DNA of 64,000 bases from Candidatus Marithrix sp. Canyon 246 (GCF_001723685.1 NZ_MCBX01000002.1:1-64000); one strand, 5' to 3'. Shown: positions 35,127 to 43,581, counted from the stretch's first letter. The notes: a model not told the origin generated them from the sequence alone. A program made the numbers and translations.

Positions 35127-36230
35127 ATGATTTCATTAGCTGCTCCGATATTAGGAGAATCAGAAAAACAAGCATTATCAGCCGTCATTGACAGCGGCTG
35201 GTTGACTATGGGCAACCAAGTCAAAGATTTTGAAACAGCATTTGCAGAAATGCACCAAGTTTCAGAAGCAGTAGCAGTAAGTTCTTGTACAGCCGGTTTA
35301 CATTTAAGTTTAGCGGCTTTAGGCGTAGGAGATGGAGATGAAGTATTAGTTCCATCACTAACTTTTGTTGCTACAGTAAATGCCATATTATATGTTGGTG
35401 CTACTCCAGTATTTGTTGATATAGAATCTGTAGAACGTCCACATATCTCACTTGAAGACGCTAAAAATAAAGTCACGGCAAAAACTAAAGCAGTAATTGT
35501 AATGCATTATGCGGGTTATCTAATAGATAACTTAATTGATTGGCGAACATTTGTCGATGCTAATAAACTGTTTTTGGTTGAAGATGCCGCTCATGCTCCG
35601 GGCATAGAAACCGTTGGACAAATAGCAGATGCTGCTGCATTTAGTTTTTTTAGCAATAAAAATATGACTACAGCAGAAGGCGGTATGGTAATAGCGCGTC
35701 AACCAGCAATATTAGAAAAAATTCGTGCTTTACGTAGTCACGGCATGACAACTAGTACACTTGATAGAGACAAGGGTCATGCTTATTCCTATGATGTTAC
35801 CATGTTAGGATATAACTATAGAATCGATGAATTGCGTGCTGCAATCGGTATATGTCAATTATCTCAACTAAAAAAATGGAATAACAAGCGCAGACAACTA
35901 ACAGCCATTTACCGTAAATTATTCACCGAATCAAACATAACAATTCCATTTAAAGATCATAAAATAACAGCGGCACACTTATTACCAATCTTATTACCAG
36001 AAAATATTGACCGCACACAAGTAATGAAACAATTACGTACTGCTGGCATCCAAAGTAGTATTCATTATCCACCAGTGCATCATTTTTCCTACTATCAAAA
36101 ACACTTTCCCGGTGTCAAATTAAGCAAAACTGAAAATTTTTATAAACATATAATAACCCTACCTCTATATCCTGATTTAAATCAATCAAACATAGAAACG
36201 ATAGTAAAAAGTGTGAATTCTTGTGTGTAA
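35127..36230 (+). CDS. DegT/DnrJ/EryC1/StrS aminotransferase (second)
   Basis: A 367-residue PLP-dependent sugar aminotransferase. The cofactor lysine is in SFFSNKNMTTAEGGM, the aspartate region reads LVEDAAHAPG, and the substrate loop has SSCTAGLHLSLAALGVGDGD. It is a regular member of the family, unlike the copy at 30896 with its altered lysine motif. I placed the start at the ATG at 35127 (MISLAAPILGESEK), which matches family starts. Its stop overlaps the next gene by 8 bases, which implies coupling to the sugar transferase. Confidence 0.88.
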   Translation: MISLAAPILGESEKQALSAVIDSGWLTMGNQVKDFETAFAEMHQVSEAVAVSSCTAGLHLSLAALGVGDGDEVLVPSLTFVATVNAILYVGATPVFVDIESVERPHISLEDAKNKVTAKTKAVIVMHYAGYLIDNLIDWRTFVDANKLFLVEDAAHAPGIETVGQIADAAAFSFFSNKNMTTAEGGMVIARQPAILEKIRALRSHGMTTSTLDRDKGHAYSYDVTMLGYNYRIDELRAAIGICQLSQLKKWNNKRRQLTAIYRKLFTESNITIPFKDHKITAAHLLPILLPENIDRTQVMKQLRTAGIQSSIHYPPVHHFSYYQKHFPGVKLSKTENFYKHIITLPLYPDLNQSNIETIVKSVNSCV

Positions 36231-37563
36231 ACGAATAATAGATATAGTTTTCTCATTATTGGGATTATTATTAGCGGCACCATTGATGCTGCTAATTACC
36301 TTAGTAATACGTATTGAATCTCCGGGTAATATCATTTTTTCTCAGAAACGTTTAGGTTTAAAAGGCAAACATTTTTTAGTACATAAGTTCCGCAAATTTC
36401 CTAGTGATTGGGGTAACGCTGGACCCGGTGTCACAATGGCTAATGATGCTAGAATGACACGAGTAGGCAAATTTATAGAAAGAACCAAACTGGACGAACT
36501 ACCTCAATTATGGAATATTCTGCTTGGACAAATGTCATTTGTGGGACCTCGACCAGAAAGTTTAAAATATGCTGATTTATTTCAGGAACAATTTACTGAA
36601 GTTTTAGATCATGTTCCGGGTATTTTTGGACCAAATCAAATTTCATTTAGAAATGAAAGTGAATTATATCCATCAGACCAAGATCCAGAAATCTTTTATC
36701 GAACTGTTCTATTTCCCAAAAAAGCCAAACAAGATTTAAAATACTTTGCTAAAGCCAATTGTTTTACTGATTTAGTTTTAATATTTCAAGGTGTCTGGGT
36801 AAGTTTGATTGGCGTAGCAAATTGGCAACGCTTAATAAATTTGCATAGTGCTATTATATTATTAGATATAATGGTTATAGAATTTGCTTGGTCTGCAAGT
36901 AACTGGCTGCGTTTTGGATCTAATATAAATGAGGCATACATATCAGTATTAATAACAGGAGCATGGTTATTTCCATTAATATTAATTCCTGCTATGATAA
37001 TTTTAGGGAGTTATCGTCATCCAGTACGATATTTTTCACTACATGATGCAGCGCGTTTAATTAAAATTGTTTCTTTTTGCTTGATGGTATCTTATTTTAT
37101 AATAATGTTTCTATATAGATATAGTTCCATAATTCTATTACCTATTACATTAATAATAGCCCTGCCTTTTATGATAGTGCCAAGAATTTTGTACCGTGAA
37201 CGTTGGTTACGCTCACGTTACTCAAGCAGCAAGAAACGACAAAAAATTCCAGTATTGTTTTACGGAGCAGGTAGCCGTGGTACAGCCTTAATTTCCTTAT
37301 TAGAACGAGGATTTCCTAGAATTGAAATCATAGGATTTATTGATGACGAAGAACTAATAAGAGGGCGTTTTATATCAAAATATAAAATGATAGGTTGTGA
37401 GCGCGACTTAGATACACTTTATACCAAGCATAAATTTGAACAACTTTGGGTTACATTCATACCCACCAAAGGCAAATATCGTCGTTTAAAAAACTGGTGC
37501 GAGTCACATAATGTGACTCTAATTGTACCGTTTACTATGGAACCTTTTGCGCAGATTCGTTAG
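36223..37563 (+). CDS. sugar transferase with C-terminal membrane and Rossmann domains
   Basis: A 446-residue protein. Residues 1-205 are a bacterial sugar transferase (phosphoglycosyl transferase): one N-terminal hydrophobic helix (IDIVFSLLGLLLAAPLMLL), the catalytic D-E-L-P-Q segment (ERTKLDELPQLWNILLGQMS) and FVGPRPE. Residues ~215-320 have four hydrophobic helices, and residues ~340-446 a Rossmann-like CoA-binding domain (FYGAGSRGTALISLLERG). In WcaJ/WbaP the membrane and Rossmann parts come first and the catalytic part last; here the order is reversed. The end of the Rossmann domain resembles the N-terminal part of CapD-type proteins. It would load the first sugar phosphate on undecaprenyl phosphate. 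Starts with GTG. Confidence 0.8.
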   Translation: MCKRIIDIVFSLLGLLLAAPLMLLITLVIRIESPGNIIFSQKRLGLKGKHFLVHKFRKFPSDWGNAGPGVTMANDARMTRVGKFIERTKLDELPQLWNILLGQMSFVGPRPESLKYADLFQEQFTEVLDHVPGIFGPNQISFRNESELYPSDQDPEIFYRTVLFPKKAKQDLKYFAKANCFTDLVLIFQGVWVSLIGVANWQRLINLHSAIILLDIMVIEFAWSASNWLRFGSNINEAYISVLITGAWLFPLILIPAMIILGSYRHPVRYFSLHDAARLIKIVSFCLMVSYFIIMFLYRYSSIILLPITLIIALPFMIVPRILYRERWLRSRYSSSKKRQKIPVLFYGAGSRGTALISLLERGFPRIEIIGFIDDEELIRGRFISKYKMIGCERDLDTLYTKHKFEQLWVTFIPTKGKYRRLKNWCESHNVTLIVPFTMEPFAQIR

Positions 37564-38561
37564 AAATCATCAATAGCCAAACCATAGACAATACCCAACC
37601 CATAGAATAATCAAGATAATTATCAAATATTAATGAGGATAATATAGCAATAAAAATTGCTATATTACCTGCATAATAAGCTCGTTTTAACAGCAAGACT
37701 AATAATAATATCAGACTAACAACTCCAATAATGTTGATTTTGACTAATTTTCGCCAAATAAGGTAAAGCCCTACCATACTTTTCTACCACTCGATCATTA
37801 TTAATCACCACAAAATGTATTCCAATAATACCAATCAGCAGCAATGAAACAGTTGTTTTAGGGAATTTTAAAAAATATTTAAATGACATTACCAGCAAAC
37901 CAACACCAAGAGTAAATATAAAATTCCTAGACTCACTCATAATGCCAGTATAAAGACTTAACAGAGCTAATAAGATAAAAAAAACTTTAGCTTCACTAGT
38001 GATGACTAATCTTAAACAAACTAATACAATAATGGCAGCAATAACGCCAAAAATGGTACTATTTCTAGTAAAAGAAGTAATAGCTCTAAAATGATAATAT
38101 TGATGTATATCATCAGCGACAAAAAATTGAGTAAAAATTTTAGAAAAAGACATATCAAAAACCTGCCAAAGAGCAACCAATGCCATAAATAGCATAACTC
38201 CCCAACCTATCCAACGATATTTTTGTCCATTACTATATTGAAATATCACCCAAGCCATAGGCAAAACTAACCAAACAGCAAACGAGGCAAAACCAAAAAA
38301 TATTAACTGAGTAGTAGTATCAAAACGATATAAATTAGTCAATAAAGATATAACATTAATGACTAAAAACAAACTAATAGCGACTATTTCCCAAAGATAA
38401 GTCTTGAATAAATGACGATAGTTTTTGATAACGGTAATAAGAAACCATATACCAATCAAGACAAACAAACCCATTCCCATATAACGGTTAATATTGGGAA
38501 TGTTAATAGGTTTAATGACGGCTATGGTAAAGAATATGAAGAAAATAAAATGAGTATTCAT
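37535..38561 (-). pseudogene. O-antigen ligase paralogue 3, catalytic loop deleted
   Basis: The N-terminal ~275 residues align with the ligase at 18808 (IAVIKPINIPNINRYMGMG, FASFAVWLVLPMAW, YTGIMSESRNFIFTLGVGLL). At about 37745 the sequence jumps, with a frame change, from YLAKISQNQ to IIGVVSLILLL and the end (NYLDYSMGWVLSMVWLL). Roughly 80 residues of the periplasmic loop, including the WQ-G, NPW-GIGAGS and HNYY motifs, are missing. Its 3' end overlaps that of the convergent sugar transferase gene by 29 bases. Confidence 0.82.
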
Positions 38562-38637
38562 TTGAAAATCCAATAAAAAAACTAATTATAGCATTTTTTT
38601 ATCTGTAGGGGCAATCCTTTATGGTTGCCCTTAACTT

Positions 38638-38847
38638 ATGAGGGTGCTTAAAGCTTGGCAAAATGCTGCACCTGAGAGACGTTTACGCATTGTGAGGCTT
38701 GGTGTCGTATTTGGGTGGTGGGAAAATAGTAACTATACCCGTTTATATTATGCTTTAAAGAAAAGACGCTTTGCCTATATTGGTAGAAAAACCACCGTTA
38801 AGGGCAGCAATTATGTTAAAGATGTAATCCGCTCACTGTATCTATAA
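38638..38847 (+). pseudogene. NAD-dependent sugar epimerase, internal fragment
   Basis: A 69-residue open stretch (RLRIVRLGVVFGWWENSNYT, RLYYALKKRRFAYIGRKTTV) that matches the middle part of an extended SDR epimerase (substrate-binding R-P-G-V-x-F-G type segment). Both ends of the gene are absent. A possible C-terminal piece of such an enzyme lies at 39838-39948. Confidence 0.6.
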
Positions 38848-38938
38848 TCTCGTCTATCCCCAACCCACCACTATCAAAGAAATCTGCAATTCAGAATTAA
38901 AGAATTCTGTAAATCCTGATTCAGACAACAAAAGATTA

Positions 38939-39391
38939 TGAATAAAAACGCAAAAATTTATTATTACGAACCCATAGTGAATTAGATTTGACTAATCAAA
39001 CCGCTGTTGCGGCTTTTTTTCGTTCTGAAAAACCAGATTATGTGATCTTGTAACAATATGGGGAACTGGTAATGCTAAACGTGAGTTTTTGCATGTAGAT
39101 GACTTAGCGGATGCTTGCCTCTTTATCATGCAATTAGCCCAACCGATGTTATCCCATATAAATATAGGCACCGGCACCGAAGTTACCATTCGAGAATTAG
39201 CCGAAACCATTAAACAAGTGACAGGATTTCAAGGACAATTGCGGTTTGATAGCAATCAGCCGGATGGTACTCCGCGTAAATTGTTGGATGTATCGAAACT
39301 AAATGCACTGGGGTGGCAGGCTAAAATTGGATTGTTGGAAGGATTGCGTGAGACTTATCAGTGGTTTATCAAGTCTAAATCCAGATTATAA
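38939..39391 (+). pseudogene. GDP-L-fucose synthase-like gene, copy A (two deletions)
   Basis: Pieces of an Fcl/WcaG-type epimerase-reductase. The start reads MNKNAKIY, then with most of the Rossmann loop missing [20 protein letters not shown] and SEKPDYVIL; a second deletion then leads to TIWGTGNAKREFLHVDDLAD and a complete C-terminus (INIGTGTEVTIRELAETIKQ, LDVSKLNALGWQ). This is the most complete C-terminus of the four copies in the window and keeps the NAKREFLHV segment that copies B and C have lost. Confidence 0.75.
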
Positions 39392-39393
39392 CC

Positions 39394-39426
39394 AGACCTG
39401 ACAGGTTTTAAAAACCTGTCAGGTCT
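39394..39426. repeat. AGACCTGACAGGT palindrome
   Basis: 33-base palindrome 2 bases after the stop of fucose synthase-like copy A. Confidence 0.8.
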
Positions 39427-39476
39427 AAATCCCTGTAGTTATTAGTATCGCTTTGAACTCCTGATATTAGCATTAT

Positions 39477-39487
39477 TATGGTATAAT
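39477..39487 (+). promoter_or_regulatory. extended -10 promoter element TATGGTATAAT
   Basis: Precedes the TumE-like module copy 1 by 43 bases. The same box and the 43 bases after it are repeated almost exactly before copy 2 (40082-40092), so the promoter was duplicated with the genes. Confidence 0.5.
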
Positions 39488-39530
39488 CAAGCCAATTGAA
39501 TCTGATAAAAAATATAGATAATTATTTTAG

Positions 39531-39835
39531 ATGAATATTTTAGTTGATAAAGAAGCACTGCTAACCGTACAAGAAAACCTCAAATATGAATCCTGAACTA
39601 CGCTTGAAAGAGATTTTAATTGCTAGCAAGATTGCAGACTGGTATAGCATAGATACCATACTTGATTATGATCTGGATAAATAATGAGTTAATTTTTCGT
39701 TATGATAATGTACCACATCATCATGAAATAGCTACATTTCCAGATCATAAACATTATCCAAACACAGTAATTGAAAGCCAAACACCAAATTTGAAGCAAG
39801 TTATAGAAGAAATTATTGATTTGATGGTTGAATAA
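39531..39835 (+). pseudogene. TumE-like toxin-antitoxin module, copy 1 (deleted)
   Basis: Compared with copy 2 at 40136 the first gene is cut from 91 to 21 residues: MNILVDKEALLTVQE is joined in frame to NLKYES, losing about 70 residues. The overlapping second gene begins MNPELRLKEILIASKIADWY, stops at 39684 and resumes in another frame as [20 protein letters not shown] and IEEIIDLMVE. The RYDN-PHH-HKH pattern fits the DUF6516/TumE toxin family. Copy 1 keeps the toxin C-terminus that copy 2 lacks. Both genes are non-functional as read. Confidence 0.6.
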
Positions 39836-39837
39836 AA

Positions 39838-39948
39838 AGTATCTTGAAGTCTGAACCGGCTTATCAGAATGGATTTGAATTAACTTATTCGCTGCGTGAA
39901 GGTTTAGAAGACTGGCAGAAAGATTGTTTACCTGATGATATTTATTGA
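39838..39948 (+). pseudogene. C-terminal fragment, possibly of a sugar epimerase
   Basis: An open stretch without start ending in YSLREGLEDWQKDCLPDDIY. The LREGL-x2-W pattern is the usual C-terminal helix of NAD-dependent epimerases. It could be the tail of the fragment at 38638-38847. Confidence 0.35.
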
Positions 39949-40028
39949 AAAATTAGTTTATTTACTTACTCCGCTCCGCTCCGTGACTGCGTATCGTTAC
40001 TTCGTTTCTTAATTAGTTGTACTAAACT

Positions 40029-40079
40029 AGACCTGACAGGTCTGAATATTATCCCTGCTTACATGCAATCCATGTAGTT
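40029..40079. repeat. AGACCTGACAGGTCT followed by ATCCCTGCTTACATGCAATC arm
   Basis: A 15-base perfect palindrome (40029-40043) and one arm of the dispersed hairpin element (40051-40079) lie 7 bases apart. Both repeat families thus meet directly before the promoter of the TumE-like copy 2. Confidence 0.75.
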
Positions 40080-40081
40080 AT

Positions 40082-40092
40082 TATGGTATAAT
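40082..40092 (+). promoter_or_regulatory. extended -10 promoter element TATGGTATAAT
   Basis: Precedes TumE-like module copy 2 by 43 bases; duplicate of the box at 39477-39487. Confidence 0.5.
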
Positions 40093-40135
40093 CAAACCAA
40101 TTGAATCTTGTAAAAAATATAGAGAATTATTTTAG

Positions 40136-40411
40136 ATGAATATTTTAGTTGATAAAGAAGCACTGCTAACTGTACAAGAAAGCATCCAAATAGGTAGGCA
40201 AATTCTGCAAAGAAAGCAACTAGCTTATCAAACCAAAATTGCTCAATTTGAAACCACCCATAATATGGATACGCTAACTTTTAGTCAGTTATTTAATCAA
40301 GGTAAATTAGGTGATCAAAAAGAGTGGTTAAAATGGGATCATTATGTGAATGTGATTAACTTGTTAGAACAAAAAATCTCCGTTTTGGAAAACCTCAAAT
40401 ATGAATCCTGA
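40136..40411 (+). CDS. small protein of a TumE-like module, probable antitoxin
   Basis: An intact 91-residue, helix-rich protein (MNILVDKEALLTVQESIQIG, LAYQTKIAQFETTHNMDTLT, ISVLENLKYES). Its end overlaps the next gene by 11 bases, as in toxin-antitoxin operons. A deleted copy is at 39531 and a 20-residue piece (TKIAQFETTHNIDTLTF) is fused to the PIN fragment near 41310-41362. I infer an antitoxin role from position only. Confidence 0.5.
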   Translation: MNILVDKEALLTVQESIQIGRQILQRKQLAYQTKIAQFETTHNMDTLTFSQLFNQGKLGDQKEWLKWDHYVNVINLLEQKISVLENLKYES

Positions 40412-40566
40412 ACTACGCTTGAAAGAGATTTTAATTGCTAGCAAGATTGCAGACTGGTATAGCATAGATACCATACTTGATTATGATCTGGATAAATAAT
40501 TAGTTAGTTTTTCGTTATGATAATGTACCACATCATCATGAAATAGCTACATTTCCAGATCATAAA
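40401..40566 (+). pseudogene. TumE-like toxin, copy 2, truncated at a chimeric junction
   Basis: Starts MNPELRLKEILIASKIADWY and stops after 32 residues. The following bases, in another frame, encode [18 protein letters not shown] and then switch at 40566/40567 directly into a fucose synthase-like fragment. The same sequence in copy 1 continues with HYPNTVIES, so the junction is a recombination point. Confidence 0.55.
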
Positions 40567-40800
40567 GATTTGACTAATCAAGCCGCAGTTGCGGCTTTTT
40601 TTAGTTCTGAAAAACCGGATTATGTGATTTTAGCAGCGGCAAAAGTAGGTGGAATTTATGCAAATAATACCTATCCGGCAGCTAAACTAAATGGTGCAGA
40701 TAGTGTAACAATATGGGAAACTGGAGATGACTTAGCAGACGCTTGCCTCTTTATCATGCAATTAGCCCAACCGATGTTATCCCAATTAATTAAAAATTAG
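40567..40800 (+). pseudogene. GDP-L-fucose synthase-like gene, copy B
   Basis: Begins inside the coding sequence ([20 protein letters not shown]). It keeps the active-site strand that copy A lost ([16 protein letters not shown]), then jumps to [15 protein letters not shown] and, after loss of NAKREFLHV, to [19 protein letters not shown] and a foreign end. The open frame encodes 77 residues without catalytic YxxxK. Confidence 0.7.
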
Positions 40801-40862
40801 ATGTTATTATGGTATCATTATCAAATTTATTCTTAATTTAGCCAGTTATAATGGACAAAATC

Positions 40863-41099
40863 ATGTTTGCACATAGAATTGAAGCTACAATACCTCAGAA
40901 TGGTAGATTATATTTAGATGCTTTGCCTTTTACAATGGGTGATAAGGTTGAAATAATTATTTTAAAACAACCGACCAGTATTTATAATAAAAAAAATATT
41001 TCTTTTGCCCAAGCTGCTAAAAAATTCCAAGCTTGTATCAAAAAAGCACCGGCTGATTTATCAACTAATCCAGATTATTTTAAAGGATTTGGAGAATGA
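40863..41099 (+). CDS. antitoxin of a PIN toxin
   Basis: A 78-residue antitoxin-like protein. The N-terminus (AHRIEATIPQNGRLYLDALP then FTMGDKVEIIIL) has the AbrB-like swapped-hairpin look; the C-terminal ASLS-like tail (KAPADLSTNPDYFKGFGE) would wrap around the toxin. The start at 40863 is chosen because the conserved sequence begins there; 40851 is equally in frame. The stop overlaps the toxin ATG (ATGA). A TATGGTATCAT box at 40808-40818 may be its promoter. Confidence 0.6.
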   Translation: MFAHRIEATIPQNGRLYLDALPFTMGDKVEIIILKQPTSIYNKKNISFAQAAKKFQACIKKAPADLSTNPDYFKGFGE

Positions 41100-41383
41100 A
41101 GAAAGATGTTATTTTAGATACTGGACCTTTAGTTGCTTATCTGAGTGAAAATGATAATTATCATGAGTGGGCTACCGAAGAACTCAAGCAGATTAGTTTT
41201 TTGGTGCAGAGAAATACCGGTTCATCACAGATTATAGTTGAAATGTTGCAACAAGGTTTGTTAGTTATCCCTTTTATTCTATCAGAAGCATTAATTAAAA
41301 AGCCTTATCGAACCAAAATTGCTCAATTTGAAACCACCCATAATATCGATACGCTAACTTTCCTAAAATTCTGTAAATCCTGA
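41096..41383 (+). pseudogene. PIN toxin with core deletion and chimeric end
   Basis: Begins as an ordinary PIN toxin (DVILDTGPLVAYLSENDNYH with the first catalytic aspartate). KQISF then joins LVQRNTGSSQ: the stretch that carries the conserved SEACYLL-type catalytic glutamate is missing in frame. After LLVIPFILSEALIKKPY the frame enters a piece of the small protein at 40136 (RTKIAQFETTHNIDTLTF) and ends in the AATTCTGTAAATCCTGATTC repeat, so the LADA and SxD acidic residues are also gone. Confidence 0.7.
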
Positions 41384-41398
41384 TTCAGACAACCAACA

Positions 41399-41431
41399 GT
41401 CCCAAAATTACGTCAAATGGTCGGTTATCAC
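41399..41431 (+). pseudogene. tiny HepT/DUF86-like remnant
   Basis: Eleven codons (VPKLRQMVGYH) resembling the MVGFRN segment of HepT toxins, between a repeat and the next fragment. It is too short to be sure. Confidence 0.25.
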
Positions 41432-41450
41432 TGTCAGGTCTAAATCCCTG

Positions 41451-41787
41451 GCTAAACTAAATGGTGAAGATAGTGTAACAATATGGGGAAACTGGAGATG
41501 ACTTAGCAGACGCTTGCCTCTTTATCATGCAATTAGCCCAACCGATGTTATCCCATATAAATATAGGCACCGGCACCGAAGTTACCATTCGAGAATTAGC
41601 CGAAACCATTAAACAAGTGGCAGGATTTCAAGGACAATTGCGGTTTGATAGCAATCAGCCGGATGGTACTCCGCGTAAATTGTTGGACGTATCGAAACTA
41701 AATGCACTGGGGTGGCAGGCTCAAATTGGATTGTTGCAAGGATTGCTTGAAACTTATCAGTGGTTTATCAAGTCTAAATCCATGTAG
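41451..41787 (+). pseudogene. GDP-L-fucose synthase-like gene, copy C
   Basis: Opens with AKLNGEDSVTIWG, shares with copy B the loss of NAKREFLHV, and has one extra G that shifts the frame. From [20 protein letters not shown] to the end (LDVSKLNALGWQAQIGLLQG) it is nearly identical to copy A. The shared deletion shows that B and C descend from one already damaged copy. Confidence 0.75.
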
Positions 41788-41802
41788 TTATTATAGTAAT
41801 AA

Positions 41803-41862
41803 CAAAGCTTCGCTTTGAACTCCTGATATTAGCAACTACATGGATTGCATATAAGCAAGGAT
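41803..41862 (-). repeat. CAAAGCTTCGCTTTG repeat plus ATCCTTGCTTATATGCAATC arm
   Basis: A short palindromic repeat (also at 10020 and 39450) followed by one arm (41834-41862) of the dispersed hairpin element. It ends 1 base before the group II intron and pairs with the arm at 42652-42680 beyond it. Confidence 0.65.
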
Positions 41863-41863
41863 A

Positions 41864-42628
41864 GTGCGACATGTTTCTAAGGTACTTAATTTTTTAAGGA
41901 CTTAGAGTATTGGCTAGGAAGCCAATATAACTGGTAAAAATGGTAAGGTTAAAATCCTAGGACATCGGTTGAATAATATGCTCAAAAGCATTACCCGCTT
42001 GGTACCGTGACTGGAAACATCGTGAGCAAGGGTAAAAAGCCATAAAGGGAAATGAGGCAAGCAAGATAGCATGGCTATAGTGATTGAAGCGTCGTAACTT
42101 ATAATGGACACATGAGGTTAGTAGAGTGTAATTTGTCCTTTGCACTTTAATCAACTCAAAGAACCTCGGCGTATAGCTAAAACCTAAACTATCACTTCGA
42201 GGCGTTTTTGAAAAATTTGCCTCGAAAACATTTTATCGGAACTTGGAAAAACGGATGTAGTATTTCAGGCACATTTGCCTGAAAATGCACTTTATTGGGA
42301 AATCAAGTAAAGAGGTCAGTTTAGTCAACTGATAGCGCAACGTCCGGGTAGGAACTAGAGGATAATTCTAAGGAAGAAGATTACTTTAGTGTCATGCGGA
42401 GAGTAAATACTAAATAGTAGGTCTTTTGAAATACAAAGTGAATAGACATTGAAATATATGATAATAGAAAAAAACTGTTTTTTTACCTGCAAAAACGTAT
42501 TTATAAAGCCACGCTTAATCTGGGCTGGCACTGAAAAAGACCGCATGGGGGGAGCCGTGTGAGGTGAAAGCCTCACGCACGGTTCTGAAGACGAGTTATT
42601 CATGGCGACATGAGTAGCTTAGTTTAAC
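41864..42628 (+). mobile_element. group II intron without encoded reverse transcriptase
   Basis: The 5' end reads GTGCGAC, the conserved group II start (GUGYG). A 34-nucleotide domain V is at 42552-42585 and a domain VI-like hairpin follows with CTTAGTTTAAC at the 3' end. The ~700 bases between have many internal hairpins and intron-like A-rich purine segments, but no open reading frame. Bacterial introns of this type usually carry a maturase/reverse transcriptase of 400-600 residues in domain IV; here it is absent. The intron would therefore need a maturase in trans. It sits between the two arms of a dispersed hairpin repeat. The exact 3' end is uncertain by a few bases. Confidence 0.85.
42552..42585 (+). 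ncRNA. group II intron domain V
   Basis: A 34-base hairpin beginning GAGCCGTGTGAGG with a GAAA tetraloop-like turn (GGTGAAAGCC) and the returning strand CTCACGCACGGTTC. It has the GAGCCGU...ACGGUUC frame of bacterial domain V, including the AGC catalytic triad near its 5' strand. Confidence 0.88.
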
Positions 42629-42651
42629 AAAACAAAATATATAGGTATATT

Positions 42652-42680
42652 ATCCCTGTTTATATGCAATCCCTGTAGTT
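42652..42680 (+). repeat. ATCCCTGTTTATATGCAATC arm
   Basis: Right arm of the dispersed hairpin repeat, inverted relative to the arm at 41834-41862. Together they flank the intron. Confidence 0.7.
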
Positions 42681-42747
42681 GTTATATTGGTATAAAAATA
42701 ATATATATCTATATTATCCATGCCTATATAACATTGTTGCATTATAT

Positions 42748-42758
42748 TATGATATAAT
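42748..42758 (+). promoter_or_regulatory. extended -10 promoter element TATGATATAAT
   Basis: Lies 31 bases before the antitoxin gene, with AAGG between as ribosome-binding site. It is likely the promoter, and autoregulatory site, of the MazEF-like pair. Confidence 0.55.
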
Positions 42759-42789
42759 GCAACGAAAACTACGATTAAGGAAATTACAG

Positions 42790-43071
42790 ATGAAAGCCAT
42801 TGAAACCCACGCTCTCATTTCCAATGATAGAACCTTTACTTTAAAAGCACCACCAAACGTTCAACCGGGAAAACATCATGTATTTGTAATTATTGATGAA
42901 CCTATTATTGAAGAACCAATTTTTACCCAATCAAAATCAGATAAAGTGAACATTAATGCAGCTATTATGGCTTATGCAACATACTACGCTGGTACCAATA
43001 TGGATTTAAATCAGGATTTTGAGGAAGCCAGTCTAAAATACTTAAATAGCGAAGAGGAAAAACAAGTATGA
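42790..43071 (+). CDS. antitoxin of a MazF-type pair
   Basis: A 93-residue antitoxin ([38 protein letters not shown]) with a beta-rich N-terminus and an acidic, flexible C-terminus ([17 protein letters not shown]), as in proteins that neutralise MazF/PemK toxins. Its stop overlaps the toxin start (ATGA). I chose the ATG at 42790, preceded by AAGG; the upstream in-frame ATG at 42679 would leave a leader crossing the promoter. Confidence 0.72.
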
Positions 43072-43427
43072 AACGTGGAGACATATACACTGCCAATTTA
43101 CGTCCGCGTTCTGGTGCAGAAATTAGAAGTGATAAACCACGTCCAGTTCTGGTTATGTCACATGATGGCTTCAATCAAATTTCAACATGGCAATCAGTAA
43201 TAGTAATTCCTATTTCTACTTCATCAGCTCAAGCCAAAAGAGGTCCTACAGCAGTATTTTTACCCAAAGGTTCAGGCGGATTAAATTATGATAGTATTGC
43301 TGTATGTCATCAAATAACTACATTGGATAGAAGTAAATTAACTCATAAAATAGGAACACTTTCTGTGAAAGTCCTACAACAAGTAGAAATAGGCATAAAA
43401 AATGCCTTAGATATAAATAATTCATAA
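43068..43427 (+). CDS. type II toxin, PemK/MazF family mRNA interferase
   Basis: A 119-residue MazF/PemK endoribonuclease that cuts mRNA. The family signature is intact: [20 protein letters not shown] then [10 protein letters not shown] with the catalytic arginine region, VIVIPISTS with the conserved T/S, and [20 protein letters not shown]. The length is normal. This is the only toxin-antitoxin pair of the window whose toxin looks complete, which makes it the likely active one. Confidence 0.9.
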
Positions 43428-43431
43428 ATAC

Positions 43432-43581
43432 TTAGCAGACGCTTGCCTCTTTATCATGCAATTAGCCCAACCGATATTATCCCATATAAATATAGGCCAA
43501 GGACAATTACGATTTGATAGCAATCAGCAAATTGGATTGTTGCAAGGATTGCGTGAGACTTATCAGTGGTTTATCAAGTCT
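43432..43581 (+). pseudogene. GDP-L-fucose synthase-like gene, copy D (two further in-frame deletions)
   Basis: The most reduced copy: [22 protein letters not shown] is joined to QGQLRFDSNQ and this to QIGLLQGLRETYQWFIKS. Compared with copy C exactly 60 and 63 bases are missing (20 and 21 codons), each with a single C or a few bases of microhomology at the joint. The frame is preserved throughout but there is no start codon. Confidence 0.75.

Noticed and set aside
41864-42628. Small open frames inside the intron region
   Set aside because: They match no domain, have no ribosome-binding site and overlap structured intron RNA with a clear domain V.
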